Shown here in pieces: positions 25,663 to 33,694 of a DNA stretch of 64,000 bases. Positions within the stretch are counted from its first letter, which is position 1, and each line of letters opens with the position of its first letter. A model generated the notes under the pieces. That model did not search any database, had not been told where the DNA came from, and was given only the letters and a program-made list of their open reading frames with translations. The translations under genes were made by a program, and so were the position numbers. The stretch is from the NCBI RefSeq assembly GCF_006007965.1, contig NZ_CP040748.1:2976001-3040000 (forward strand), written 5' to 3'. This stretch comes from Nocardioides jishulii (GTDB taxonomy: Bacteria > Actinomycetota > Actinomycetes > Propionibacteriales > Nocardioidaceae).

Positions 25663-27860
25663 ATCGCCTCCTGGAGCTCGGGCCGGAGGTCGACCTCCGA
25701 GGCCTCGTAGAACATGGGGTCGGCCGAGAGGATCGCGGCGCGGACGTCGAGCACCTCGACGACGCGGTCGCGGACGAGCGTCGAACCGAGCACGCCGTGG
25801 GCGGTCACGTCGGCCTGGAGGTCGCCACCGCCGTCGACGATGTCGACGATCTCGTCGACCACGATCGCCACGCTGCGCGAGCCGACGGTGTAGATGACGA
25901 CGACGAGCTCGTCGTCGGTGCGGTCGCTGAGCGTGCCGTAGAAGGAGCTGAGGCGCACCAGCGGCAGGATGCCGCCGCGGTACTGGACGACCTCGCGGCC
26001 ACCGATGTGCTCGACCCCGGAGGTCGGGAAGTTCTCCAGGCGGGTGACCGAGGAGAGCGGGATCGCGACCTTGCGGTCCCCACCCAGCCCGGCGACAAGG
26101 AGGCGCAGGCTCTCGTCGACGACGGGCCGTGCGCCGGTGTCGGCGACCCGCTCCTGCTCGAGCACGTCGCTGTTGAGCACGCGCCGGGCCAGGGCCTGGA
26201 CGTCGAGGATCAGGGCCACGGTGCCGTCGCCCAGGATGGTGGCACCGGAGTAGGCGCCGATCGCCTTGAGCTGGGTGACCAGCGGCTTGACCACGATCTC
26301 CTCCGTGCTGAGGACACGGTCGATGACCAGGCCGAAGCGGCGGCCCTCGGCCTGCAGGACAGCGATGACGACGTGGCCGTCGGAGCGGTCGGACTCCACG
26401 CCCAGCAGGTCGGCCAGGCGGACCAGCGGCAGCAGGGACCCGCGCAGGCGGTGGACCGAGGCGCCGTTGACGTCCTCGACGGCGTCGGCGGCCCGGTCGG
26501 CGTCCAGCGCCACCAGCTCCAGCAGGCTGACCTGCGGGATCGCGTAGCGGTCGCCCGCGCACTCGACGGTGAGCGCCGGGACGATGGCCAGGGTCAGCGG
26601 GATCCGCAGGCGGCAGGTGGTGCCGCGGCCCAGGACCGAGTCGATCTCGATGGTGCCACCGATGGCCTCGATGTTCGTGCGCACCACGTCCATGCCGACC
26701 CCACGTCCGGAGACGTTGGTGACGGCGGCCGCGGTCGAGAAGCCGGGCAGGAAGACCAGCTGCAGGATGTCGTTCGGCGACGTCTCGGCCAGCTGGGCCG
26801 ACGTACGCAGGCCCCGCTCGAGCGCCTTGGCCGCGATCCGCTCGGGGTCGATGCCGGCCCCGTCGTCGCTGACCTCGACCACGACCTGGCCACCCTCGTG
26901 GTAGGCCCTCAGGGTCAGGACGCCCTCGGCCGGCTTGCCGGCGGCGACACGAGCCTCCGGCCGCTCGAGCCCGTGGTCGACGCTGTTGCGCACCAGGTGG
27001 GTGAGCGGGTCCTTGACCGCCTCGAGGAGCGTGCGGTCGAGCTCGGTCTCCTTGCCGACCATCGCCAGGGTGACGGTCTTGCCGCACTGGGCGCCGAGGT
27101 CGCGCACGACGCGGGGCAGCTTGGCCCAGAGGTTGTCGATGGGCTGCATGCGGGTCTTCATGACGCCCTCCTGCAGCTCGGAGGCGATGAGGTTGAGCCG
27201 CTGCGCGGAGCGCACGAGGTCGACGTCGTCCTGGTGGCTGGCCTGACGGACGATCTGGTTGCGGGTGAGCACGAGCTCGCCGACCAGCTGCATCAGGGTG
27301 TCCAGCAGCTCCACGTCGACCCGGACCGAGGACTCGGCGACGGTCCGACGGTGCGGGGACTCCTCGGTGGGCTCGGCCTCCGCCGTCGCGTCCGGGACGG
27401 GCACGACGGGCACGGCGGGCACGACGGGCACGGCGGGCACGGCCGTGGTCGTCTCGACGACGGCTGCCTCCGCCCGACCCTCGAGGACCGCGGAGATGCG
27501 CGCGACGACGGGGGCGACGTCGATGTCGCCCTCGTCTCCACCGGCCTCGATGGCCCCGAGGAGGTCACGCACGGTGTCGACCATGGCCAGCAGCACGTCG
27601 GTGGTCTGCGGCGTCATCGACATCTTGCCGTCGCGCAACCGGGCCAGCAGGTTCTCGCCGACGTGCGTCACGGCCTCGAGCTTCCCGAAGGCCAGGAAGC
27701 CACTCGTGCCCTTGATCGTGTGGATCGTCCTGAAGATGCTCGCCAACAGGTCACGCGAGCCCGGCTCCCGTTCGAGGGCCACCAGGTCACGGTCGAGCTG
27801 GTCCAGGTTCTCGTGGCTCTCCACGAGGAACTCCTGGACGATCTCATCCATCTCATCCAC
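25659..27860 (-). CDS. cheA: chemotaxis histidine kinase CheA with two CheW-like domains
   Basis: The 733-residue kinase has an HPt domain with phospho-acceptor His47 (RTIHTIKGTSGFLAFG). A Val/Pro-rich repetitive linker (about residues 145-180) sits where a CheY-binding P2 domain would normally be. Dimerisation helices and an HATPase domain (HLVRNSVDHGLE, DDGAGID, GRGVGMDVVR) follow. Two successive CheW-like regulatory domains fill about residues 430-560 and 590-725. It autophosphorylates and passes phosphate to the CheY and CheB proteins. GTG 27860 was chosen because AGAGGG lies about ten bases upstream. A perfect FliA-type promoter lies 44 bases upstream. Confidence 0.95.
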   Translation of the reverse strand: MDEMDEIVQEFLVESHENLDQLDRDLVALEREPGSRDLLASIFRTIHTIKGTSGFLAFGKLEAVTHVGENLLARLRDGKMSMTPQTTDVLLAMVDTVRDLLGAIEAGGDEGDIDVAPVVARISAVLEGRAEAAVVETTTAVPAVPVVPAVPVVPVPDATAEAEPTEESPHRRTVAESSVRVDVELLDTLMQLVGELVLTRNQIVRQASHQDDVDLVRSAQRLNLIASELQEGVMKTRMQPIDNLWAKLPRVVRDLGAQCGKTVTLAMVGKETELDRTLLEAVKDPLTHLVRNSVDHGLERPEARVAAGKPAEGVLTLRAYHEGGQVVVEVSDDGAGIDPERIAAKALERGLRTSAQLAETSPNDILQLVFLPGFSTAAAVTNVSGRGVGMDVVRTNIEAIGGTIEIDSVLGRGTTCRLRIPLTLAIVPALTVECAGDRYAIPQVSLLELVALDADRAADAVEDVNGASVHRLRGSLLPLVRLADLLGVESDRSDGHVVIAVLQAEGRRFGLVIDRVLSTEEIVVKPLVTQLKAIGAYSGATILGDGTVALILDVQALARRVLNSDVLEQERVADTGARPVVDESLRLLVAGLGGDRKVAIPLSSVTRLENFPTSGVEHIGGREVVQYRGGILPLVRLSSFYGTLSDRTDDELVVVIYTVGSRSVAIVVDEIVDIVDGGGDLQADVTAHGVLGSTLVRDRVVEVLDVRAAILSADPMFYEASEVDLRPELQEAM

Positions 27861-27904
27861 GCGGGATCTGCCCTCTCGTCGTCGCATGCTGCTTCGAGAG
27901 GCTC

Positions 27905-27930
27905 ATCGGCCGCAGGAGGCGCGACCTGAG
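27905..27930 (-). promoter_or_regulatory. FliA-type promoter of cheA-cheW
   Basis: Reverse-strand CTCA (27930-27927), 16-base spacer and GCCGAT (27910-27905) match the motif in full. It sits between the csrA stop and the cheA start, so cheA need not be read from the flgN-csrA unit. Confidence 0.75.
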
Positions 27931-27977
27931 TGGATGGGGCGGGCGGGGAGGGAAGGTGCCACTCCCGCCGCAGCGGG

Positions 27978-28214
27978 TCAGTCCTTGCGGCGGCGGAGCG
28001 CCTCGGCGAGGGTCGCCACGGCCTCCTGCGGCGGCGAGGCCGCACCCTGGTTGCTGGAGGCGAGCTCGGCCAGGAGCTCGGCGCGGTGCACGCTCACGGA
28101 GCGGGGGGCGTCGATGCCCACGCGTACGACGTCACCGCGGACCTCGAGGATCGTCACGGTGATCTCGTCACCCACGACGACGCTCTCGCCCGCCCGACGG
28201 CTCAGCACCAACAT
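27978..28214 (-). CDS. csrA: carbon storage/flagellin translational regulator CsrA
   Basis: The 78-residue RNA-binding dimer starts MLVLSRRAGESVVVGDEITVTILEVRGDVVRVGIDAP with the conserved RNA-contact residues and then VSVHRAEL. A 20-residue Ala/Glu-rich extension follows. CsrA binds GGA motifs in hairpin loops and near ribosome sites. Beside fliW, its expected target is the flagellin mRNA; a matching hairpin lies in the fliC leader at 32621-32640. It is the last gene of the flgN-flgK-flgL-fliW-csrA run. Confidence 0.95.
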   Translation of the reverse strand: MLVLSRRAGESVVVGDEITVTILEVRGDVVRVGIDAPRSVSVHRAELLAELASSNQGAASPPQEAVATLAEALRRRKD

Positions 28215-28257
28215 GGGACCAACCTACGCCAACGCACCAGGGCCGCCGCGGGGGTGT

Positions 28258-28644
28258 TCATGGCGCCAGCGGCACGGCAACGGACAGGGTGGCGTCGTCG
28301 AGGATCACCTGGGCCGCCCGACGCGTGGTGGTGTTCACCAGCACGGGAGCACGCAGGTTGGCGGTGCTGTCGGCCAGCGACGTGCCGGTGGTCAGGACCA
28401 GCAGGACGAGGACGTCGGAGGCGTCCTCGATCTCGAGCTCTGCCACCACGTCGTCGCCCACCACCGGTGCGTAGTCCGGGAAGAAGGGCACCGGCGAGGC
28501 CACCAGGAAGCGCAGGTCGGGGTCGTCCAACGAGCGGAGGTCGCACAGGACGCCGTCCTCGTCGAGCTGGACGAGGGCGAAGCGCCGGTGCTCCGGAAAA
28601 CCCGGAAGCGGATGGACGAGCTCGATCACCGGAAGGTCGTGCAT
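28258..28644 (-). CDS. fliW: flagellar assembly factor FliW
   Basis: The 128-residue protein carries the family signatures PVIELVHPLPGFPEHRRFALVQLD, DPDLRFLVASPVPFFPDY and TTGTSLADSTANLRAPVLVNTTTRRAAQVIL. FliW binds free flagellin or CsrA. When flagellin is exported, FliW is released to block CsrA and flagellin translation resumes. ATG 28644 was chosen, and the frame upstream to 28770 overlaps flgL and is shadow. It lies 55 bases after flgL. Confidence 0.95.
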   Translation of the reverse strand: MHDLPVIELVHPLPGFPEHRRFALVQLDEDGVLCDLRSLDDPDLRFLVASPVPFFPDYAPVVGDDVVAELEIEDASDVLVLLVLTTGTSLADSTANLRAPVLVNTTTRRAAQVILDDATLSVAVPLAP

Positions 28645-28699
28645 GGCGCCCACACTCCCACACTCGTCCCCCGCACGACGCTCGACCTCACGACCCGCG

Positions 28700-29590
28700 T
28701 CAACGCAGGAAGTCCAGGAGGCTCGGCTGCAGGACGCGCGCGGTGGCGCCGAGGGCTGCCTGGTAGGCAACCTCCTGCAGCTGCAGGTCGACCATCGCCC
28801 GGGGCAGGTCGACGTTCTCGATCTCAGTCAGCGACTTCGTGATCGCCAACTCCCCGTCCTGGGCGCGCAGCAGCGCCGCCTCGAGCCGGTTCGTCCGACC
28901 ACCGACCTCCGCCAGAGCCCCGGTCATCCGGTTGCCTGCGGCAGCCAGCTTGTCCAGGCTGGTCCGCATCTCGCCGGCGTCACCCGAACGGAGCGCGTTC
29001 ACCGCAGCGGCCAGGTCGTCGAAGAGGTTGGCGCCGTCGGGACCGAACGCCTCACGGGCGTCCATGTCGACCCGCACGCTGACGCCGTCCGCGACCGTGC
29101 GCATGACCGCCCCTGCCGCGGTGCCGACGTACTGCCCGTCGGGGTCGTAGGCACGGCTGCCGGCGGTGACGCCGCCGAAGACCGGTCGTTCGAGGTACGT
29201 CGTGTTGGCCTGGGCGATCAGCGACTCGCGCAGCTGCTCGACCTCGATGGCCAGGGCCTCGCGCGCGGTGGCGCTCATCGCACCGTTGACGCCCTGGAGC
29301 ACCAGGTCGCGGGCCCGCCGGGTCTCGTTGGTCATGGACTGCAGGGTGGTGTCGACCTGACCCAACCAGCCTCGACCGTCCTCGGCGTTGCGGGCGTACT
29401 GCAAGGTGTCGGCCAGCGAGGAACGCAGCCGCATCGCAGCGGTCGTGTCGGTCGGAGAGTCCGACGGCCGGTTGAGCACCCGTCCGGTGGAGAGCTGCTC
29501 CTGGCTCTTGGCCAGACGGCCCAGGCTGAGCTGGAGGCCCTCGAGCGAGCGCTGGCTCATCATCGACTGGGTCACGCGCTGGATGCTCAT
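28700..29590 (-). CDS. flgL: flagellar hook-associated protein 3, FlgL
   Basis: The 296-residue hook-filament junction protein begins IQRVTQSMMSQRSLEGLQLSLGRLAKSQEQLSTGRVLNRPSDSP, the flagellin-like N-terminal D0/D1 helix. It ends with ITKSLTEIENVDLPRAMVDLQLQEVAYQAALGATARVLQPSLLDFL, the matching C-terminal helix. The ATG at 29590 overlaps the flgK stop by four bases. Confidence 0.95.
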   Translation of the reverse strand: MSIQRVTQSMMSQRSLEGLQLSLGRLAKSQEQLSTGRVLNRPSDSPTDTTAAMRLRSSLADTLQYARNAEDGRGWLGQVDTTLQSMTNETRRARDLVLQGVNGAMSATAREALAIEVEQLRESLIAQANTTYLERPVFGGVTAGSRAYDPDGQYVGTAAGAVMRTVADGVSVRVDMDAREAFGPDGANLFDDLAAAVNALRSGDAGEMRTSLDKLAAAGNRMTGALAEVGGRTNRLEAALLRAQDGELAITKSLTEIENVDLPRAMVDLQLQEVAYQAALGATARVLQPSLLDFLR

Positions 29591-30966
29591 CGGCCCACCA
29601 GCCCGGTGCGGTTGATCAGGGTGTCGAGCATCTGGTCGAGGGTGCTCATCACCCGCGACGCGGCCTCGTAGGCCCGCTGGGCGCTGACCAGGCCGACCAT
29701 CTCCTCGTCGAGGTTGACGCCGGCGAGCTGGTCACGCGTCCCGTCGACCTGCGCCGTCAGCGCGGCCTGGTTGGAGGCCAGGCGTCGCACCGAGGCGATC
29801 TCGCTGCCGAGTCCGTTGACGAGCCGCTGGTAGCCGCTCTCGGCACCGCCGGTGGCGGCCAGGGCCGTGGCGTTGCCGCCGTCGAGCCCGCCTCCGGGGA
29901 TGCCGGAGGCGGCGACCTTGTCGAGGTCGGTGATCGCCACTCGCAGCGACCCGGCCGGGTCGCTCGCGTCGAAGGAGAAGAAGTCGCCGCCCGGAGTGCC
30001 GTCAAGCGTGTAGCCACGCCCGTGCTGGGTGTTGACGTCGGCCACGAGCTGGCGCACCACGTCGTCGAGGCCGTCACGGTAGTCGGGCAGGGTCGAGGTG
30101 AGCAGGTCGGCCGTCGCCCCGATCTCGCCGCGCATGCCGGGGGCCACCGCCGTGGAGCCGGCCCGGGTCTCGACGGCGAGGCTGACCGCGCCGCCCGTCG
30201 CGCCGGTGGCCACCACCAGGCGCCCGGCCTCCTGGCCGATGACCAGGGCGGTGCCGTTGACCGTGACGTCGAGACCGCCGTCGGCCCGCTGCGTGGCGAC
30301 ACCACCGGTCAGCTCGGAGAGGCGCATGGCCAGCTGGTCGCGCTGGTCGAGCAGCAGGTTGGCGTCGGTGCCGCTGAAGCCGGCCACCGCGATGGAGCGG
30401 TTGGTGTCGGCCAGGTCGCTGGCCAACGTGTTGACCTCGGCGACCAGGGTCTGGAGACGGTCGCGCTGCCCGCTCTCCTCCGTGGCCACGTTGGCGGCCT
30501 GGACGCGGATCGACTCGACCAGCGTGGCAGCACGGTCCAGGACCTGGCTGCGGGCCGCGTCGCCGCCCGGTGAGACGGCGAGGTCGTGCCACCCGGTCCG
30601 GAAGTCGTCGAGCGCGGCGGCGACACCGTTGTCACCGGGCTCGCCGATGCCCGCCTCGAAGCGCGCCAGCGCGGCTGCGCGGGTGGAGAGGTAGGAGTTG
30701 TTGCCGTGCTCGTAGCGCGCCCGTGCGTCGAGGAACTGGTCGGTCATGCGTACGACGCCGGAGGTGCGCACACCCTCGCCGGCACCCTCGCAGCGCGACC
30801 ACATCGCCGGCTGTGCCGGGGCGCCCACGGTCTCGGCCTCGGCGCGACGACGGGCGTAGCCGACGGTGGCGGAGTTGGCGATGTTGCTGCTGGCCACGTC
30901 CATCAGCACCCGGTTGTGGTGCATGGCGCTGAGGGCGGTGCCGAAGGAGGAGAAGGTTCCGCTCAT
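29587..30966 (-). CDS. flgK: flagellar hook-associated protein 1, FlgK
   Basis: The 459-residue protein has the N-terminal rod/hook signature ALSAMHHNRVLMDVASSNIANSATVGYARRR and the C-terminal VNLDEEMVGLVSAQRAYEAASRVMSTLDQMLDTLIN. Coiled-coil D1 segments lie between. It joins hook to filament with FlgL. ATG 30966 was chosen because GGAG lies nine bases upstream. It is two bases from the flgN stop. Confidence 0.95.
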   Translation of the reverse strand: MSGTFSSFGTALSAMHHNRVLMDVASSNIANSATVGYARRRAEAETVGAPAQPAMWSRCEGAGEGVRTSGVVRMTDQFLDARARYEHGNNSYLSTRAAALARFEAGIGEPGDNGVAAALDDFRTGWHDLAVSPGGDAARSQVLDRAATLVESIRVQAANVATEESGQRDRLQTLVAEVNTLASDLADTNRSIAVAGFSGTDANLLLDQRDQLAMRLSELTGGVATQRADGGLDVTVNGTALVIGQEAGRLVVATGATGGAVSLAVETRAGSTAVAPGMRGEIGATADLLTSTLPDYRDGLDDVVRQLVADVNTQHGRGYTLDGTPGGDFFSFDASDPAGSLRVAITDLDKVAASGIPGGGLDGGNATALAATGGAESGYQRLVNGLGSEIASVRRLASNQAALTAQVDGTRDQLAGVNLDEEMVGLVSAQRAYEAASRVMSTLDQMLDTLINRTGLVGR

Positions 30967-30968
30967 CG

Positions 30969-31445
30969 TCACAGGCTCCGATCAAGGAGGGGCTTGCGAG
31001 CCAGGCCGACGACGGCGCTGCCGTCCGCGCTGTAGCCGTCGGTGCCCTCCGTCATGGTCAGCAGGGTCTCTCGAGCCGACCGGATGCCAGCGGTGATCAG
31101 CTCGCGGTTGGCGTCAGCCATCGTGGTGACGTCGGTGGTGATCCGGGCGAAGGCGTCGCGGTGGTCGGCCAGGATGGTCGTCCAGGGCTCGTCCGCCGCG
31201 TCGATCAGGGCACGCAGGCTCGGGTTGGGGGCCAGGCCGAGGACCTCGGCGGCCTCGTCGGCAGCCACGGCTCGGACGAGCTCGGTCTCACGGATGGTCT
31301 CCAGGACCGACTCCACGTCCTTGGCCGCCTGGAGCAGCCAGCGGGTGCGGCCTGTGGCCATCACGAGCTGCTCGACCTCGAGCTTGTAGAGCAGCGTCTC
31401 CAGCAGCTCACGCTCGCGCCACAGGATCTGCGAGAGCTTCTCCAT
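30969..31445 (-). CDS. flgN: FlgN-family export chaperone
   Basis: The 158-residue helical protein starts MEKLSQILWRERELLETLLYKLEVEQLVMATGRTRWL. This matches the FlgN family of chaperones that deliver FlgK and FlgL to the export gate, and flgK and flgL follow directly. AAGGGAAG precedes ATG 31445, so an earlier in-frame start at 31475 is not needed. It heads the leftward unit and is preceded by a FliA-like promoter. Confidence 0.85.
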   Translation of the reverse strand: MEKLSQILWRERELLETLLYKLEVEQLVMATGRTRWLLQAAKDVESVLETIRETELVRAVAADEAAEVLGLAPNPSLRALIDAADEPWTTILADHRDAFARITTDVTTMADANRELITAGIRSARETLLTMTEGTDGYSADGSAVVGLARKPLLDRSL

Positions 31446-31508
31446 CGGTCTTCCCTTCGTCGTCCAGACCGCCATCTGGCCTGTGTACGTGCGGCATCAG
31501 ACCATCCC

Positions 31509-31534
31509 ATCGGCGTCCGTGCGGCGAACCTGAA
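31509..31534 (-). promoter_or_regulatory. FliA-type promoter of flgN-flgK-flgL-fliW-csrA
   Basis: Reverse-strand TTCA (31534-31531), 16-base spacer and GCCGAT (31514-31509) differ from the shared motif at one base. It lies 63 bases upstream of the flgN ATG, in the 268-base region divergent with fliA. Confidence 0.6.
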
Positions 31535-31558
31535 CGATTGTCGCGCACTGTCGAGATC

Positions 31559-31661
31559 GGTGACCCAGGTCACCGGGGGTACTGGTCCAGCCATCCTCGC
31601 CTAGCCCCGAGGGGCCACGAGGTGCCGGGACCTTGGTCCCTGCTTTGGGCCCGCACGGGCC
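31559..31661. promoter_or_regulatory. three inverted repeats between flgN and fliA
   Basis: Three perfect palindromes lie in 103 bases. GGTGAC-N4-GTCACC is at 31559-31574, GGGACC-TT-GGTCCC at 31627-31640, and GGCCCG-CA-CGGGCC at 31648-31661. The stretch after them (about 31661-31713) is unusually AT-rich for this genome and should hold the fliA promoter. The second repeat resembles the core of a DevR/DosR box (12 of 14 positions). No copy of the FliA-type motif is seen on the plus strand, so fliA seems to be controlled by another factor. Confidence 0.5.
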
Positions 31662-31713
31662 ATATACCTCTTTTTGGGTATGGGTGTTGTTAGTGAAGCG
31701 ATGAACTAATCAG

Positions 31714-32553
31714 GTGTTCTCGGAAAACAGCACGACCCTCGATCGCCACGAGCTGATCACCTCAACCATGCCGCTGGTGGGCCACATCGTCCGCGAGATG
31801 GCCGGACGCGTGCCCCACCACGTGTCGCGCGACGACCTCACCTCGGCCGGGCTGGTCGCGCTGGTGCGGGCCGCCGACTCCTTCGAGCAGGAGCGTGGCG
31901 TCCCCTTCGCCCGTTACGCCGCGACCCGGATCCGGGGCGCGCTCATCGACGAGCTCCGCAGCGTCGACTGGGCCTCGCGCTCCGTACGCCGCCGCGCCCG
32001 CGACCTGGAGGGGACCCGGCACCAGCTGGCCGTCGCCCTGGGTCGGGTCCCGACCAACGCCGAGGTCGCCAGCGCCCTGGGCATGAGCCTGGACGAGGTC
32101 GTCGCCAACGACGACGACGTCGCCCGCGCCCAGGTGCTCTCCCTGCAGGGAGGTCCCGACGACGCGCTCGACGAGCTGGTCCCGGCCGACACCGCCACCC
32201 CCGAGCAGCTCGTCCTGCACCGCGAGCGCCTCACCTACATGGTGGAGGCCGTCGACGAGCTGCCCGAGCGTCTCCGCGTCGTCGTCACGGAGTACTTCCT
32301 GGCCGAGCGGCCCATGACCGAGATCGCCGAGCAGCTCGGCGTCAGCGAGTCCCGCGTCTCCCAGCTCCGCGCCGAGGCGCTCAGCCTCCTGCGTGAGGCG
32401 CTCAACCGCGAGCTCGACCCAGACCTGGTCACTCCCCCCAGCCGCCCCGAGGGTTGCGCCGCCCGACGCCGCGAGTCCTACTTCGCCGCCGTCGCCACCC
32501 GCCACGCGGCTGCTCTGCGACCCGCGCAGGTGGGTGTGGACGCGCGGGCCTGA
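31714..32553 (+). CDS. fliA: flagellar RNA polymerase sigma factor FliA (sigma-28/WhiG type)
   Basis: The 279-residue sigma factor has region 2 (PLVGHIVREMAGRVPHHVSRDDLTSAGLVALVRAADSFEQERGVPFARYAATRIRGALIDELR), the RSVDWASRSVRRRAR segment typical of the FliA/WhiG group, region 3, and region 4 (MTEIAEQLGVSESRVSQLRAEALSLLREAL). The start is uncertain. GTG 31714 keeps the conserved leader DRHELITSTMPLVG but has no good ribosome site. It is divergent from flgN. It should recognise the CTCA-N16-GCCGA(T/A) motifs listed here. No FlgM anti-sigma gene is recognisable. Confidence 0.92.
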   Translation: MFSENSTTLDRHELITSTMPLVGHIVREMAGRVPHHVSRDDLTSAGLVALVRAADSFEQERGVPFARYAATRIRGALIDELRSVDWASRSVRRRARDLEGTRHQLAVALGRVPTNAEVASALGMSLDEVVANDDDVARAQVLSLQGGPDDALDELVPADTATPEQLVLHRERLTYMVEAVDELPERLRVVVTEYFLAERPMTEIAEQLGVSESRVSQLRAEALSLLREALNRELDPDLVTPPSRPEGCAARRRESYFAAVATRHAAALRPAQVGVDARA

Positions 32554-32582
32554 CCTCGTACGAAAAAAACTTCGCAGGACAC

Positions 32583-32608
32583 CTCAGGGTCGCCACCCGG
32601 CGGCCGAA
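32583..32608 (+). promoter_or_regulatory. FliA-type promoter of fliC
   Basis: CTCA (32583-32586), a 16-base spacer and GCCGAA (32603-32608) match in full. An A7 tract at 32563-32569, just upstream of the -35, could act as an UP element and fits the strong expression needed for flagellin. The transcript would start shortly before the hairpin at 32621. Confidence 0.78.
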
Positions 32609-32620
32609 CAGACAGGCAAC

Positions 32621-32640
32621 GAAGTCCACGGACGGACTTC
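32621..32640 (+). promoter_or_regulatory. putative CsrA-binding hairpin in the fliC leader
   Basis: GAAGTCC pairs perfectly with GGACTTC around the six-base loop ACGGAC, exposing a GGA triplet. CACGGACG at 32627-32634 fits the CsrA core CANGGANG. A second GGA sits in the ribosome site AGGAAGGA (32656-32663), seven bases before the fliC ATG. Two sites, one in a hairpin and one on the Shine-Dalgarno, is the arrangement known for the hag leader in Bacillus. Confidence 0.65.
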
Positions 32641-32670
32641 GGAACGTGACTCTCCAGGAAGGAAACCACC

Positions 32671-33495
32671 ATGAGTCTCCGCATCAACCAGAACATCGAC
32701 GCCTTCAACTCGTACCGCAACCTGTCGGTCACCCAGGGCCAGATGTCCAAGTCGCTGGAGAAGCTCTCCTCGGGCTTCCGCATCAACCGCGCCGCCGACG
32801 ACGCCGCCGGTCTCGCGATCTCCGAGGGCCTGCGCTCGCAGGTCGGTGGCCTCAAGGTGGCCGTCCGCAACGCCCAGGACGGCATCTCCGTCGTGCAGAC
32901 CGCTGAAGGTGCTCTCACCGAGGTCCACGGCATCCTGCAGCGCGTTCGCGACCTGGCCGTCCAGGGCGCCAACGACTCGAACAGCGCCGAGGCCCGCACC
33001 AACATCGAGACCGAGATCGCCAGCATCGGCGCCGAGCTCGACCGCATCGCCGAGTCCACCGAGTTCAACGGCACCAAGCTGCTCAACGGCTCGGTCGCCA
33101 GCCTGAACTTCCAGGTCGGCGCGCAGGGTGACGGCAACAGCTCCATCGCGGTCGTCCTCGACGACGTCAAGGCCACCGTCGACGGCATCAAGGACCTGAA
33201 GGTCACCGACTTCGCCACCGCCCAGGCCTCCATCGAGTCCGTGGACACCGCGATCGAGGCGATCTCCACCACTCGCGCCGGCCTGGGTGCTTCCCAGAAC
33301 CGCCTCGAGCACACCATCAACAACGTGAACGTGGCGATCGAGAACCTCACCGCGTCGGAGAGCCGCATCCGCGACACCGACATGGCGCAGGAGATGATGA
33401 GCTTCACCCGCGCACAGATCCTGTCGCAGGCCGGCACCGCGATGCTCGCGCAGGCCAACCAGGCCCCGCAGGGCGTCCTGTCGCTCCTCCGCTGA
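32671..33495 (+). CDS. fliC: flagellin FliC
   Basis: The 274-residue filament subunit consists mostly of the conserved terminal D0/D1 helices. It has SLRINQNIDAFNSYRNL and LEKLSSGFRINRAADDAAGLAISE at the N-terminus, LQRVRDLAVQGAND (the region recognised by TLR5 in other flagellins), and a C-terminus ending AQILSQAGTAMLAQANQ then APQGVLSLLR. The variable centre is very short, so the filament surface should be smooth with no D2/D3. There is a strong ribosome site, a FliA-type promoter, a CsrA hairpin and a strong terminator. Confidence 0.97.
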   Translation: MSLRINQNIDAFNSYRNLSVTQGQMSKSLEKLSSGFRINRAADDAAGLAISEGLRSQVGGLKVAVRNAQDGISVVQTAEGALTEVHGILQRVRDLAVQGANDSNSAEARTNIETEIASIGAELDRIAESTEFNGTKLLNGSVASLNFQVGAQGDGNSSIAVVLDDVKATVDGIKDLKVTDFATAQASIESVDTAIEAISTTRAGLGASQNRLEHTINNVNVAIENLTASESRIRDTDMAQEMMSFTRAQILSQAGTAMLAQANQAPQGVLSLLR

Positions 33496-33535
33496 TCCAG
33501 CGGTAGCTGACACCAGCACCACCCAGCAGCATCCC

Positions 33536-33567
33536 CAGTGCCCCGGAGCCCACGCTCCGGGGCACTG
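33536..33567 (+). terminator. strong hairpin terminator of fliC
   Basis: A perfect 14-base stem (CAGTGCCCCGGAGC and complement) with the four-base loop CCAC lies 40 bases after the fliC stop. Confidence 0.85.
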
Positions 33568-33609
33568 CGGCTCTTCGACGACCTTTCCCCGGGATCGACC
33601 GCACGATCC

Positions 33610-33635
33610 CTCAGGTCGTGGCCGGCGCTGCCGAT
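33610..33635 (+). promoter_or_regulatory. FliA-type promoter of fliD-fliS
   Basis: CTCA (33610-33613), a 16-base spacer and GCCGAT (33630-33635) form a full match, 59 bases upstream of the fliD GTG and downstream of the fliC terminator. Confidence 0.77.
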
Positions 33636-33694
33636 CATCCCTGCGTCGGACGCGCCGCGTCCGACGTCGACCAGATCCTTCGAGAGGAGACTCC

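Noticed and set aside
25797..27929. Plus-strand open frame of 710 codons
   Set aside because: It is a shadow of cheA in high-GC DNA; its composition is rich in Asp/Gly/Val/His/Arg with no motif.
31561..31713. FliA-type motif for fliA autoregulation
   Set aside because: No CTCA-N15-17-GCCGA match is present on the plus strand upstream of fliA.
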